Source: Atlantibacter subterraneus (GTDB taxonomy: Bacteria; Pseudomonadota; Gammaproteobacteria; Enterobacterales; Enterobacteriaceae). Taken from it: 64,000 nt of DNA. The position numbers were made by a program, and so were the translations under genes. Below are positions 25,520-34,548 of this stretch, piece by piece. Within the stretch, counting starts at the first letter, position 1, and every line of letters begins with the position of its first letter. The stretch lies in the NCBI RefSeq assembly GCF_027853245.1, contig NZ_JAPTZM010000002.1; one strand, written 5' to 3'. The notes under the pieces are model-generated. The model did not search any database, was not told the DNA's origin, and saw only the letters and a list, made by a program, of their open reading frames with translations.

Positions 25520-25642
25520 AATTTGGCGTTATCGGCGCAGCGAGTTTGGGTGCGGCCAGCGCGCAGCCACCGGAGCGTACTGCAGTACGTGAGGATGGCG
25601 AGCACTGCCCAAGCCCAAAATCGCAAGCAAGATAGCCAAATT
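25520..25642. repeat. 123-bp imperfect palindrome between dnaB and alr
   Basis: Ends AATTTGGC and GCCAAATT are exact complements. The centre CGTACTGCAGTACG (25576-25589) is a perfect 14-bp palindrome. Between them the arms pair partly, for example GCGAGTTTGGGTGCGGCC on the left against GCGATTTTGGGCTTGGGC read from the right on the other strand. The whole can fold as one long hairpin in RNA of either strand. It fills the dnaB-alr spacer. It is about the size of ERIC elements, but does not carry the ERIC sequence as I know it. Confidence 0.7.
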
Positions 25643-25644
25643 AT

Positions 25645-27051
25645 TTATTCGTCGTCGTATTGGGGGCCCGCGTAATTATCAAACCGCGACCACTGCCCGT
25701 TAAACGTCAGCCGCACCGTACCAATTGGCCCGTTACGCTGCTTACCAATAATGATTTCCGCGATCCCTTTCAGGTCGCTGTTCTCGTGATACACCTCATC
25801 ACGATAGATAAACATAATTAAGTCGGCGTCCTGTTCGATGGAGCCGGATTCACGCAGGTCGGAGTTAACCGGGCGTTTATCGGCGCGCTGCTCCAGCGAG
25901 CGGTTAAGCTGGGAGAGCGCCACCACTGGCACCTGTAACTCTTTCGCCAGCGCTTTCAGCGAGCGGGAGATTTCGGCGATTTCCAGGGTACGGTTGTCGG
26001 ACAGTGACGGCACGCGCATCAATTGCAGGTAGTCGATCATAATCATGCTTAACCCGCCGTGTTCGCGAAAAATACGCCGCGCGCGGGAGCGCACTTCGGT
26101 GGGCGTCAGGCCGGAGGAGTCATCAATATACATATTGCGCTTCTCAAGCAGAATGCCCATGGTGCCGGAAATCCGCGCCCAGTCCTCGTCATCCAGCTGG
26201 CCGGTACGGATGCGCGTTTGGTCCACGCGCGACAGCGATGCCAGCATACGCATCATAATCTGCTCGCCGGGCATCTCCAGGCTGAAAATCAGCACCGGTT
26301 TATCCTGCAACATAGCGGCGTTTTCACACAGGTTCATGGCGAACGTGGTTTTACCCATTGAAGGACGCGCCGCCACGATAATCAGGTCGGAACGCTGCAA
26401 CCCGGCGGTTTTCTTATTCAGATCCTGATAGCCGGTATCCACCCCGGTCACGCCGTCATGCGGCTGCTGGTAGAGCGTTTCGATACGCGCCACCGTCGCC
26501 TCAAGGATCTGATCGATGCTTTTCGGGCCTTCGTCTTTATTGGCGCGGTTTTCGGCAATCTGGAACACTCGCGACTCCGCCAGGTCCAGCAGATCTTCAC
26601 TGCTGCGCCCTTGCGGATCAAAACCGGCGTCGGCAATTTCATTGGCGACGGAAATCATGTCGCGCACCACCGCACGTTCACGCACGATGTCGGCATAAGC
26701 GCTGATGTTCGCGGCGCTCGGCGTGTTTTTTGATAACTCCGCCAGATAGGCGAAGCCGCCGACGCTATCGAGCTGCCCCTGCTGCTCTAACGATTCGGAC
26801 AGCGTAATCAGGTCGATGGGCTTGCCCATCTCCTGCAAACGGTGCATTTCGGTAAAAATATGGCGGTGCGGACGGGTATAGAAATCCTCTGCCACGACGC
26901 GTTCGGCCACGTCATCCCAGCGTTCGTTATCCAGCATTAAACCACCCAACACCGACTGTTCCGCTTCAATCGAATGCGGGGGGATTTTTAACCCGGCGAC
27001 TTGCGGGTCGCGAGGCTCAGTAGGTTTGTTGAAGGGTTTATTTCCTGCCAT
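25645..27051 (-). CDS. dnaB: Replicative DNA helicase DnaB
   Basis: 468 residues (E. coli 471). Hexameric 5'-3' helicase of the replication fork. The N-terminal helical domain (about 25-125) binds DnaG/DnaC, a linker follows, and the RecA-like C-terminal domain carries Walker A ARPSMGKTTFAMNL (about 230-243) and Walker B MIMIDYLQLMRV (about 338-349). Arginine finger region SRSLEQRADKRP is present. The gene diverges from qorA. Confidence 0.99.
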   Translation of the reverse strand: MAGNKPFNKPTEPRDPQVAGLKIPPHSIEAEQSVLGGLMLDNERWDDVAERVVAEDFYTRPHRHIFTEMHRLQEMGKPIDLITLSESLEQQGQLDSVGGFAYLAELSKNTPSAANISAYADIVRERAVVRDMISVANEIADAGFDPQGRSSEDLLDLAESRVFQIAENRANKDEGPKSIDQILEATVARIETLYQQPHDGVTGVDTGYQDLNKKTAGLQRSDLIIVAARPSMGKTTFAMNLCENAAMLQDKPVLIFSLEMPGEQIMMRMLASLSRVDQTRIRTGQLDDEDWARISGTMGILLEKRNMYIDDSSGLTPTEVRSRARRIFREHGGLSMIMIDYLQLMRVPSLSDNRTLEIAEISRSLKALAKELQVPVVALSQLNRSLEQRADKRPVNSDLRESGSIEQDADLIMFIYRDEVYHENSDLKGIAEIIIGKQRNGPIGTVRLTFNGQWSRFDNYAGPQYDDE

Positions 27052-27190
27052 AGTGAATGGAGTTACCGAGTTAGATTAGGGGGACGGGCATTATATACCC
27101 TGGGGGAACAAGTTGCATCGCGCGCGCACCTGCGATGCCGCCTGATTTCACGGGATACCCGCGCCCAAACGATATGACAGCGGAGGATAC

Positions 27191-28174
27191 ATGGCAATAC
27201 GCATTGAGTTTCAAAAGCATGGCGGCCCCGACGTGCTCAAAGCGGTTGAGTTCACCCCTGGCGACCCGGCGGAAAATGAGGTCCAGGTCGAGAATAAAGC
27301 CATCGGCATTAACTACATCGATACTTATATCCGTAGCGGGTTGTATCCGCCGCCAGCGTTGCCCAGCGGGCTGGGAACCGAAGCCGCTGGCGTAGTGAGT
27401 AAAGTTGGTAAAGGCGTAACCCATATCAAAGCGGGGGATCGGGTGGTGTATGCCCAGTCGTCCCTTGGAGCCTACAGCGAAGTGCACAACGTGCCGGCGG
27501 ATAAAGTCGCCCTGCTGCCCGACGCCATCTCTTATGAGCAGGCTGCCGCATCGTTCCTGAAAGGACTGACAGTGTTCTATCTGCTGCGCAAAACCTATGA
27601 AATCAAACCGGACGAGCCGTTCCTGTTCCATGCGGCAGCGGGCGGCGTAGGGCTGATTGCCTGCCAGTGGGCTAAAGCGCTGGGTTCAAAACTGATCGGC
27701 ACCGTGGGTTCCGCACAAAAAGCGGAACGCGCCAAACAGGCGGGTGCCTGGCAGGTGATTAACTACAAGGAAGAGAGCATTGTCGAGCGGGTGCGCGAAA
27801 TCACCGGCGGCAAAAAGGTGCGGGTGGTTTACGACTCGGTGGGCAAAGAGACCTGGGAAGCCTCGCTGGATTGCTTACAGCGCCGCGGCCTGATGGTCAG
27901 CTTCGGCAACGCTTCGGGGCCGGTAACCGGCGTCAATCTCGGCATTCTCAACCAGAAGGGTTCACTGTTTGTCACCCGCCCTTCGCTGAACGGCTACGTT
28001 ACCAGCCGCGCCGAACTGGAAGAAGCCAGCAACGAGCTGTTCTCGCTGATCGCCAGCGGCGTGATTAAAGTGGATGTCGCGCCGGAACAGCGCTTTGCAT
28101 TGAAGGATGCGCAGAAAGCCCATGAGACGCTGGAAAGCCGGGCAACCCAGGGTTCCAGTTTATTGATCCCTTAG
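27191..28174 (+). CDS. qorA: NADPH:quinone oxidoreductase QorA
   Basis: 327 residues, the length of E. coli QorA. Zinc-independent medium-chain dehydrogenase/reductase (zeta-crystallin type). GroES-like N-terminal domain (about 1-115), then a Rossmann domain with the NADPH loop HAAAGGVGLIACQWAK (about 148-163). The DRVVYAQSSLGAYSEV block is typical. Cytosolic. A short strong terminator follows. Confidence 0.95.
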   Translation: MAIRIEFQKHGGPDVLKAVEFTPGDPAENEVQVENKAIGINYIDTYIRSGLYPPPALPSGLGTEAAGVVSKVGKGVTHIKAGDRVVYAQSSLGAYSEVHNVPADKVALLPDAISYEQAAASFLKGLTVFYLLRKTYEIKPDEPFLFHAAAGGVGLIACQWAKALGSKLIGTVGSAQKAERAKQAGAWQVINYKEESIVERVREITGGKKVRVVYDSVGKETWEASLDCLQRRGLMVSFGNASGPVTGVNLGILNQKGSLFVTRPSLNGYVTSRAELEEASNELFSLIASGVIKVDVAPEQRFALKDAQKAHETLESRATQGSSLLIP

Positions 28175-28183
28175 AAAGAATTA

Positions 28184-28210
28184 GGGCTTCCCGCAGGAAG
28201 CCCTTTCTTT
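28184..28210 (+). terminator. Terminator of qorA
   Basis: GGGCTTCC-CGCA-GGAAGCCC followed by TTTCTTTT, an 8-bp stem with a tetraloop. Confidence 0.92.
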
Positions 28211-28351
28211 TTATAGTTCGCGCCGTATGTAGGGTACAGCTGCGATGAATTCATTAACCCGTGCATACTGACAGATTAACCCAGCAATTCCTACGCAGCA
28301 TCCCGAATAAATCCTCACGGGATCATCAGGTTGTGACCCATGCCGCAAACC

Positions 28352-28594
28352 TTAGTAACGCCAACGGTTGTTGCGCTGATAAAGCGGAAGCTTCGGCTGT
28401 TTTATCGTCCGTACCACCCATACAATGGCGACCGCCAGTAATAACCAGGGTAACACTTTAAACATGATGGCGAATAAACCGCCAACAAACATTAATGCCG
28501 TCGCCACTGCCAGCGCCGCCAGGATACCGAGCAGCGATACCCCGGTTACCAGCAGCATCACAAAAAACCCCAGCACGAACAGAATTTCCAGCAT
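28352..28594 (-). CDS. pspG: Phage shock protein G
   Basis: 80-residue inner-membrane effector of the Psp envelope-stress response, matching E. coli PspG. Hydrophobic through most of its length, with a charged C-terminal tail ending RNNRWRY. Start taken at MLEILFVLGFFVML; an ATG five codons upstream is also in frame but outside the family length. A sigma-54 promoter lies directly upstream, as expected for a PspF target. Confidence 0.93.
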   Translation of the reverse strand: MLEILFVLGFFVMLLVTGVSLLGILAALAVATALMFVGGLFAIMFKVLPWLLLAVAIVWVVRTIKQPKLPLYQRNNRWRY

Positions 28595-28634
28595 GGCTTT
28601 CTCTCCCAATCAGATATATTCCTGAGAGAGCTAT

Positions 28635-28651
28635 TACAAGAAACATGCCAG
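28635..28651 (-). promoter_or_regulatory. Sigma-54 promoter of pspG
   Basis: On the minus strand CTGGCATGTTTCTTGTA fits the -24/-12 pattern (TGGCA and TTG-T with the right spacing), 41 bases before the pspG start. The PspF enhancer site would lie further upstream, near the dusA terminator; I could not delimit it. Confidence 0.82.
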
Positions 28652-28674
28652 AATTAACCCATTGATTTTAAAAA

Positions 28675-28706
28675 GCTACGCCCCGTCACGATGGACGGGG
28701 CGTAGC
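28675..28706 (-). terminator. Terminator of dusA
   Basis: GCTACGCCCCGTC / GACGGGGCGTAGC, a perfect 13-bp stem with a 6-base loop. On the minus strand it is followed by TTTTTAAAATC. It shields pspG from dusA transcription. Confidence 0.88.
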
Positions 28707-28731
28707 GAATTTGACCATTTTTTAGCGAAAC

Positions 28732-29736
28732 TTACAGCGGGTTGGCGACTTTCTGCAACGCGCGCTCCAGCACCTCGATATCCGCCCCGGCCTTGTGGGC
28801 GTTTTCACTTAAATAGCGACGCCACTGGCGCGCGCCAGGCACCCCCTGGAACAGCCCGAGCATATGACGGGTGATATGGCCCAGATACGCGCCCTGGCTC
28901 AATTCGCGTTCGATATAAGGATACATGGCGCGCACCACCGCAACCGGATCGGCTAACGCGCTATCCACGCCAAAAATTTCCTTATCCACCGCCGCCAGCA
29001 TCCCCGGATTTTGATACGCCTCGCGCCCAACCATCACGCCATCCATATGTTCCAGATGCGCTTTCGCCTGCTCAAGCGAAGTAATACCGCCGTTGATCGA
29101 CATCGTCAGATGCGGGAAGTCACGCTTCAGTTGATACACGCGCGGATAATCGAGCGGCGGGATTTCGCGGTTTTCCTTCGGGCTCAGGCCAGAGAGCCAG
29201 GCCTTGCGGGCATGGATGATAAACATCTCACACTCGCCCTTGCCGGATACGGTGTTGATAAAATCACACAGAAATTCGTAGCTATCCTGGTCGTCTATGC
29301 CGATGCGGGTTTTAACGGTGACGGGAATAGACACCACATCGCGCATCGCCTTAATGCAGTCCGCCACCAGTTGCGCATTACCCATCAGGCACGCGCCGAA
29401 CATGCCGTTCTGTACGCGGTCAGACGGGCAACCAACGTTAAGGTTTATCTCATCGTAGCCGCGCGCTTCCGCCAGTTTTGCACACTGCGCAAGGGCCGCC
29501 GGATCGCTGCCGCCAAGCTGCAGCGCCACCGGATGTTCTTCCTCGCTGAATGCCAGATAGTCGCCTTTACCGTGGATAATCGCCCCGGTGGTCACCATTT
29601 CGGTATACAGCAGCGTATGGCGCGACAGCAGACGTAAGAAATAACGGCAGTGCCTGTCGGTCCAGTCGAGCATCGGCGCGATGGAAAAGCGGTGAGCGGC
29701 AAAAGCGGTGGGTTGAGATTCTGGCAGCATAGTCAA
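28732..29736 (-). CDS. dusA: tRNA-dihydrouridine(20/20a) synthase DusA
   Basis: 334 residues. FMN-dependent reductase that makes dihydrouridine at D-loop positions 20 and 20a of tRNA. TIM barrel with FSIAPMLDWTDRHCRYF at about 19-35, LQLGGSDPAALAQCA, and the catalytic-cysteine segment LNVGCPSDRVQNGMFGACLM (general acid is the second Cys, about residue 117). INGGITSLEQA and DGVMVGREAYQNP complete the phosphate/FMN site. Transcribed alone towards its strong terminator. Confidence 0.96.
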   Translation of the reverse strand: MTMLPESQPTAFAAHRFSIAPMLDWTDRHCRYFLRLLSRHTLLYTEMVTTGAIIHGKGDYLAFSEEEHPVALQLGGSDPAALAQCAKLAEARGYDEINLNVGCPSDRVQNGMFGACLMGNAQLVADCIKAMRDVVSIPVTVKTRIGIDDQDSYEFLCDFINTVSGKGECEMFIIHARKAWLSGLSPKENREIPPLDYPRVYQLKRDFPHLTMSINGGITSLEQAKAHLEHMDGVMVGREAYQNPGMLAAVDKEIFGVDSALADPVAVVRAMYPYIERELSQGAYLGHITRHMLGLFQGVPGARQWRRYLSENAHKAGADIEVLERALQKVANPL

Positions 29737-29823
29737 ACGATGGCGTATCAGGTTAAAAAAGGGGCGACACTATACCACACTCTGTGAAAATGGGCGGAAC
29801 GTCGCCACTCCGCCCTGTGATTT

Positions 29824-31098
29824 TTAGAAGGTCACTTTAAGTTGCGCCCCTGCGCCCCAGGTCTCTTTCTCGCCGACAATGCCGGTTAAATCGATATGTA
29901 CCCGGTTCAGTGGCGAGAAGCCCAGGCCAGCGGTAAAGACGTCATTATCGTTGCCTTTGATATCCGCACGATAACCGGCGCGCACCGCCAGCCAGGAGAG
30001 CGGCCGCACTTCCGCGCCCACGCCAGCGTACTGGCTGTTTTCCTCGCTTTTGAACCCTTTGGTTTCAGTGAGATCGCCATCAGCGGTTAAGGTTAATCTC
30101 TCTGTATTCCAGGCGACGCCTGCCGTGACCAACGGTGCAATCTGGTAAGTATCGCGATAACCGTTAACCACTTTTGTATCGATATCACGGGAAACGAGGT
30201 TTTGGCCGCTTAAACCGACGGTAAAGTTTTCGCCGAAGTCGGCGGCTAAACCGGCGTCGATGTTAAAACCCGTGTCATCAGTACGGTAACGGCTGTTATT
30301 CCAGTCGCTGCTTTCATAAGCGTAGATCGGCACGGTGTAGTTATACAGCCAGGTTTTTTGCAGCTTTGGCGTAACGCCAAACGATACCGGCACGTCGCCG
30401 ATTTCAAACTGTTTGGCAAAGGCGACGCCGTAATCCGAGACAATCGCCGCGCGTCCAAATCCGGTGGAATTGAGATTATCGGTAATGCGATCGGTACCGT
30501 TAATAATGGCGTCTGTCGCCACCGCTGCGGCCCGTAAATCGCTGCCCTCAATACCACGCAGGTAAGAGATATCGTTAGGATCTATCCAGGAGCTTACCCT
30601 GGCATGGGCATAACCCTTAGCCATAAAGGCCACTGACAGCACATCGTTGGGAATACTGACGGCAAAGCCTACTCCAGCACGCGCGGTGGCGACTTTTCCG
30701 TCCAGATCTTCCAGTTGGTCCGCCAGTTCGCCAGCAGCATTCTGGAATTGTTGTAGTGACTGATTAATGTTCAGGAGGTCTTCCGGGCCAAAATCATCAA
30801 TGACATCCTGGTAGTAATTAATGCGATCGCTGATGTCATCTATCTGATCCTGAAGATTGTCTTTATCGCTAATTTGCGCACCCACCGTGGGGAAAATAAC
30901 GGTGATGTCATCTTCAGGTTTTGCCTTTGCCAGTAATGCCGGGTTGATCAACACGCCACTGCCATAATGTGCTGAGGCGACCCCCGTTCCCCCCATCGCG
31001 TCTCCGCGAGCTTCCGTCCAGGTATTGGCCGCGCTGGCCTCATTTGCCACCAGCAGCGAAACCGCTGCGGTCACCATCGATAGTTTTATTTTTTTCAC
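29824..31098 (-). CDS. TraF-like outer-membrane protein (TraF_2 family)
   Basis: 424 residues from a GTG start giving a Lys-rich leader and the signal peptide ending SLLVANEASAA; an ATG start five codons upstream is also possible. Of the family annotated as 'conjugal transfer protein TraF' (PF13729), which in spite of its name is usually chromosomal. NTWTEARGDAMGGTGVASAHY at the mature N-terminus resembles FadL/PorV-type barrel proteins. A helical insert (about 90-130, with DQIDDISDRINYYQDVIDD) looks like a short coiled coil. The rest alternates in beta-strand fashion and ends in an aromatic residue (QLKVTF), as outer-membrane barrels do. E. coli K-12 has no such gene between dusA and zur. 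Function unknown; nothing conjugative lies nearby. Confidence 0.75.
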   Translation of the reverse strand: MKKIKLSMVTAAVSLLVANEASAANTWTEARGDAMGGTGVASAHYGSGVLINPALLAKAKPEDDITVIFPTVGAQISDKDNLQDQIDDISDRINYYQDVIDDFGPEDLLNINQSLQQFQNAAGELADQLEDLDGKVATARAGVGFAVSIPNDVLSVAFMAKGYAHARVSSWIDPNDISYLRGIEGSDLRAAAVATDAIINGTDRITDNLNSTGFGRAAIVSDYGVAFAKQFEIGDVPVSFGVTPKLQKTWLYNYTVPIYAYESSDWNNSRYRTDDTGFNIDAGLAADFGENFTVGLSGQNLVSRDIDTKVVNGYRDTYQIAPLVTAGVAWNTERLTLTADGDLTETKGFKSEENSQYAGVGAEVRPLSWLAVRAGYRADIKGNDNDVFTAGLGFSPLNRVHIDLTGIVGEKETWGAGAQLKVTF

Positions 31099-31391
31099 AG
31101 TAGTCCGTCTCGTCATAGTTTGCATAACAGATGCTGTGTCCCTGCACAGCGGAGAACGATTGCTGCGTATATCTCGATGAGAAACGGGCCTTTGGCCCAT
31201 GAATAGTGATGCCGCCTTCTGGCAGCTCGTGTTAATTATTTGTAAGCCCTAATACTTATAGATGAGATTTATGCTTAGCGAGTTAATATTATTCAAATGA
31301 ATTTAAGGCGTGCTCTGTAGCCGCCAGCAAGCAGTCGGCGTTTTGAGCGGTTCATGGTAAAATAGTGGTTTTACGAGCCCTGAGGATGCTG

Positions 31392-31907
31392 ATGGACACG
31401 ACGACGTCACAACATATGCTTGCCCTGGCGGAAGACCTCTGCCAGCAACGAAACGTACGCCTGACTCCGCAGCGCCTGGAAGTGTTGCGTTTAATGACCT
31501 TACAAAAAGGCGCAATCAGCGCTTATGATTTGTTGGATTTGCTGCGCGAAACCGAGCCGCAGGCTAAACCGCCAACGGTATATCGGGCGCTGGATTTCTT
31601 ACTGGAGCAGGGTTTTGTCCATAAGGTTGAATCCACCAACAGCTATGTACTGTGTCATTTATTCGATCAGCCGACACATACTTCTGCGATGTTCATTTGT
31701 GACCGCTGCGGCGTGGTGAAAGAGCAGAGCGCACAGGGCGTGGAAACGATTATGGATGCGCTAGCCGCAGAAATGGGCTTTACGCTACGTCATAACGTGA
31801 TTGAAGCGCACGGATTGTGCTCAAGCTGCAAAGAAGTAGAAGCGTGCCGTCATCCGGAGCATTGCGGCCACGATCATTCTGTTCAGGTGAAAAAGCGCGG
31901 GAAGTAA
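31392..31907 (+). CDS. zur: Zinc uptake regulator Zur
   Basis: 171 residues from the ATG preceded by GAGG, equal to the E. coli protein. Fur-family repressor of zinc-import genes. Winged helix in about 1-90 (RNVRLTPQRLEVLRLM to PPTVYRALDFLLEQG), then the dimerisation domain with the zinc cysteines CDRCG and CSSCKEVEAC and the His-rich HPEHCGHDH tail. Two earlier in-frame ATGs are less well spaced from the ribosome-binding site. Diverges from the TraF-like gene across 293 bases in which I saw no clear operator. Confidence 0.96.
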   Translation: MDTTTSQHMLALAEDLCQQRNVRLTPQRLEVLRLMTLQKGAISAYDLLDLLRETEPQAKPPTVYRALDFLLEQGFVHKVESTNSYVLCHLFDQPTHTSAMFICDRCGVVKEQSAQGVETIMDALAAEMGFTLRHNVIEAHGLCSSCKEVEACRHPEHCGHDHSVQVKKRGK

Positions 31908-31978
31908 AGCGGTAAACGGTACATCCTTGTACCTGGGCAGGGTAGCCATGAGGGTGGCTGAGTAGAGAGATGAAAGGA

Positions 31979-32188
31979 TTACCAGCGGTAATCGTTACGG
32001 GTTTCCCAGTCTTTCACTTCGTTCTCTGCCTGATCTTTCTCGTATCCATAGCGTTCCTGGATTTTCCCTACGAGCTGATCGCGTTTACCTTCGATAACGG
32101 TCATATCGTCGTCAGTGAGTTTACCCCACTGCTCTTTCATTTTACCTTTGAACTGTTTCCAGTTACCGCCGACTTCGTCTTTATTCAT
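31979..32188 (-). CDS. yjbJ: CsbD-family stress protein YjbJ
   Basis: 69-residue hydrophilic protein, nearly identical to E. coli YjbJ, one of the most abundant small proteins of stationary or osmotically stressed cells (sigma-S dependent there). The CsbD pattern NWKQFKGKMKEQWGKLTDDD and the ending WETRNDYRW are present. Function unknown. A 222-base AT-rich spacer separates it from dinF; I see nothing else in it. Confidence 0.93.
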   Translation of the reverse strand: MNKDEVGGNWKQFKGKMKEQWGKLTDDDMTVIEGKRDQLVGKIQERYGYEKDQAENEVKDWETRNDYRW

Positions 32189-32410
32189 GATGTAGTCCTC
32201 ATCGTTCGGTTATAAACGCTAAATGTTTATCGTCCGTGTTTAACAGTTATTATCTGCTGGACGTGATAATTAGTTTAGTCGACCATTCCGACTCGTTTGA
32301 TACATTCAGAATCTTTAACCAGGCGAGAGACGCAAACGGTGGCAGTACTGATATAAATATTTTATATATCATGGCGATACGGTTAATTAAATCACGGTCA
32401 GCAGATGTAA

Positions 32411-33745
32411 CTAACCATGACCCGGCTGGTTGAACCAGCTGTTACGCCTCCAGTGACGCCGCCAGATCAGCCATAGCGACACGCCACGCAGCGCCAGAAA
32501 TACCGCCAGTGCCAGCCACAGCCCGTGATTCCCCAGCCAGGGTAAGGTCATTAACGTTACGCCAAAACCCAGCGCCGCCACGGCCATGCTGTTACGCATT
32601 TCTGCGCCACGGGTGGCACCAATAAACATACCGTCTAACAGATAGCACCACACGCCGACCAGCGGCAGCACCACCTGCCAGGCCAGATAGCGATCGGCCT
32701 GTTGTTGCAGAACCGGCAGCGAGGTGAGCAGCGCAACAATGTGCTCGCCCCACAGCGCATAAATCGCGGCGAACATCAGCGCGACCAGGCCCGCCTGCCG
32801 ACAGGCTGCATGCCAGACCTTGATAAGCTGGCTGCTGTTGCCTGCGCCGTAAGCCTGCCCGGAATGGGCTTCCACCGCATAGGCAAAACCGTCCAGCGCA
32901 TAGGCCGTAAAGGTCAGTAGCGTCATCAATACGGCATTCACCGCCACGACATCGCTGCCCATCCGCGCGCCTAAAATCGTCACGCTGGCGAAGCAGATTT
33001 GCAGTAGCAGCGAGCGCAGCATAATGTCGCGATTTAGCGCCAGTAAACGCCAGATATCCCCCCGCCAGGCGGAGAGCAGCATCGTCGGGTCAACGCCCCG
33101 CAGCTTCATCACATGCCAGGCCATCATCAGCCCAACAACTAAGGTAATGTACTCTGCCACCAGCGTAGCCAGCGCTGCGCCCTGCACGTTCATATCCAGG
33201 CCAACGACCAGCCACAAATCGAGCACAATATTCAGCACGTTGCCGACAACCAGCAGGATCACCGGGGCTCGCGCGTATTGCACACCCAGCAGCCAGCCTA
33301 ACAGCACCAGATTTGCCAGGGTCGCAGGCGCGCTTAGCCAGCGGATTTCAAGAAAACGCCGCGCCTGATGCAATACCTCTTCGCTACCGCCCACAATATG
33401 CAGCGCCAGTTCGATAAGCGGCGTGCGCAACAGCATAATGGCAGCCCCTGCCAGCAACGCCAGCAGCAGCGGCTGCACCAGCGCGCGGGCCATCGCCTGG
33501 GGATTTTTTGCGCCAAATGCCTGGGCGGTTAGCCCGGTAGTGCTCATGCGTAAAAACAGCAGCAGCATAAACAGGAAGCTGGTTGCGGTCGCGCCAATGG
33601 CGACTCCGGCTAAATAAACGGGGCTATCGAGATGGCCGATAACGGCGGTATCCACCAGGCCAAGCAGCGGCACGGTGATATTGGAAAAGATCATTGGCAG
33701 CGCCAGGCGCCACAATGCTTTATCAGCAGACGTGAAAAATGGCAT
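32411..33745 (-). CDS. dinF: MATE-family efflux protein DinF
   Basis: 444 residues, twelve-helix multidrug and toxic-compound extrusion transporter. Two homologous halves are visible, each opening with the pattern seen in ALWRLALPMIFSNITVPLLG and LVDTAVIGHLD. In E. coli DinF protects against bile salts and oxidative stress. It lies downstream of lexA on the same strand, 86 bases away, with a terminator between and no LexA box of its own, so SOS control would depend on read-through from lexA. Confidence 0.93.
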   Translation of the reverse strand: MPFFTSADKALWRLALPMIFSNITVPLLGLVDTAVIGHLDSPVYLAGVAIGATATSFLFMLLLFLRMSTTGLTAQAFGAKNPQAMARALVQPLLLALLAGAAIMLLRTPLIELALHIVGGSEEVLHQARRFLEIRWLSAPATLANLVLLGWLLGVQYARAPVILLVVGNVLNIVLDLWLVVGLDMNVQGAALATLVAEYITLVVGLMMAWHVMKLRGVDPTMLLSAWRGDIWRLLALNRDIMLRSLLLQICFASVTILGARMGSDVVAVNAVLMTLLTFTAYALDGFAYAVEAHSGQAYGAGNSSQLIKVWHAACRQAGLVALMFAAIYALWGEHIVALLTSLPVLQQQADRYLAWQVVLPLVGVWCYLLDGMFIGATRGAEMRNSMAVAALGFGVTLMTLPWLGNHGLWLALAVFLALRGVSLWLIWRRHWRRNSWFNQPGHG

Positions 33746-33786
33746 GACGCAATCCGTAGCGGTAACGCGAATCTGTAAAAAGCAAA

Positions 33787-33813
33787 AAGCCGTAACGCGG
33801 CGCGCTACGGCTT
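33787..33813 (-). terminator. Terminator between lexA and dinF
   Basis: On the minus strand AAGCCGTA / TACGGCTT with an extended CGCG inner stem, followed by TTTGCTTTTT. It is likely to let only part of lexA transcription reach dinF. Confidence 0.82.
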
Positions 33814-33831
33814 CAAATCAGGCAAAAGGAC

Positions 33832-34440
33832 TTACAGCCACTCGCCGTTGCGGATGACGCCTACGGCAAGCCCTTCGATAGAAAAAGCCTGCTGGCGCAG
33901 GTCAACAACGATCGGGGAGAATTCGCTGTTTTCTGGCAGCAACTGCACCGTATTGCCCTGTTTGTTCAGGCGCTTAACGGTAACTTCGTCGTCAATGCGC
34001 GCCACCACCACCTGGCCGTTACGTACATCCTGGGTTTTATGCACAGCCAGTAAATCACCGTCCATAATCCCGATATCTTTCATGGACATCCCGCTAACGC
34101 GCAGCAGGAAATCCGCGCTGGGCTTAAACAGACCCGGATCGACCTGATAATGCCCTTCGATATGCTGTTGAGCCAACAGCGGCTCGCCCGCAGCGACACG
34201 CCCAACCAGAGGTAAGCCTTCTTCCTCTTCTACCAGCAAACGCAGACCGCGCGATGCGCCGGAGACGATTTCAATCACCCCTTTACGTGCCAGGGCTTTT
34301 AAGTGTTCTTCTGCAGCGTTAGGAGAACGAAAGCCCAGACGCTGTGCAATCTCCGCACGAGTGGGAGGCATGCCGGTTTGGCTGATGTGATCGCGAATAA
34401 GATCAAACACCTCTTGCTGTCTGGCCGTTAAACTTTTCAT
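33832..34440 (-). CDS. lexA: SOS repressor LexA
   Basis: 202 residues. Winged-helix DNA-binding domain (1-69) and S24 self-cleavage domain. The scissile bond A84-G85 lies in GRVAAGEP; the catalytic Ser119 (SGMSM) and Lys156 (EVTVKRL) are in place. RecA filaments on ssDNA trigger its self-cleavage and so induce SOS genes. Start taken at MKSLTARQQEV, directly behind the GGGGGC stretch, as in E. coli. Two LexA boxes upstream give autoregulation. Confidence 0.99.
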   Translation of the reverse strand: MKSLTARQQEVFDLIRDHISQTGMPPTRAEIAQRLGFRSPNAAEEHLKALARKGVIEIVSGASRGLRLLVEEEEGLPLVGRVAAGEPLLAQQHIEGHYQVDPGLFKPSADFLLRVSGMSMKDIGIMDGDLLAVHKTQDVRNGQVVVARIDDEVTVKRLNKQGNTVQLLPENSEFSPIVVDLRQQAFSIEGLAVGVIRNGEWL

Positions 34441-34448
34441 TCCGCCCC

Positions 34449-34485
34449 CTGGGTGCATATACAGTAATGCTGTGAGTATATACAG
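34449..34485 (-). promoter_or_regulatory. Two LexA boxes of the lexA promoter
   Basis: On the minus strand CTGTATATACTCACAG (34470-34485) and CTGTATATGCACCCAG (34449-34464), 5 bases apart, the same double-box layout as E. coli lexA. They lie between 9 and 45 bases upstream of the start codon and cover the promoter. Confidence 0.95.
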
Positions 34486-34548
34486 CTAACGGTGTTTTTG
34501 AAACCACAAAATGAGCAAATATCCGCATGTTAGCCGCATCTGGAAGAG

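Noticed and set aside
25520..25642. ERIC element in the dnaB-alr spacer
   Set aside because: Size and palindromic design fit, but the ERIC core and ends as I know them are not present.
33746..33786. A LexA box for dinF alone
   Set aside because: No CTG-N10-CAG with a reasonable core; SOS control would have to come from lexA read-through.
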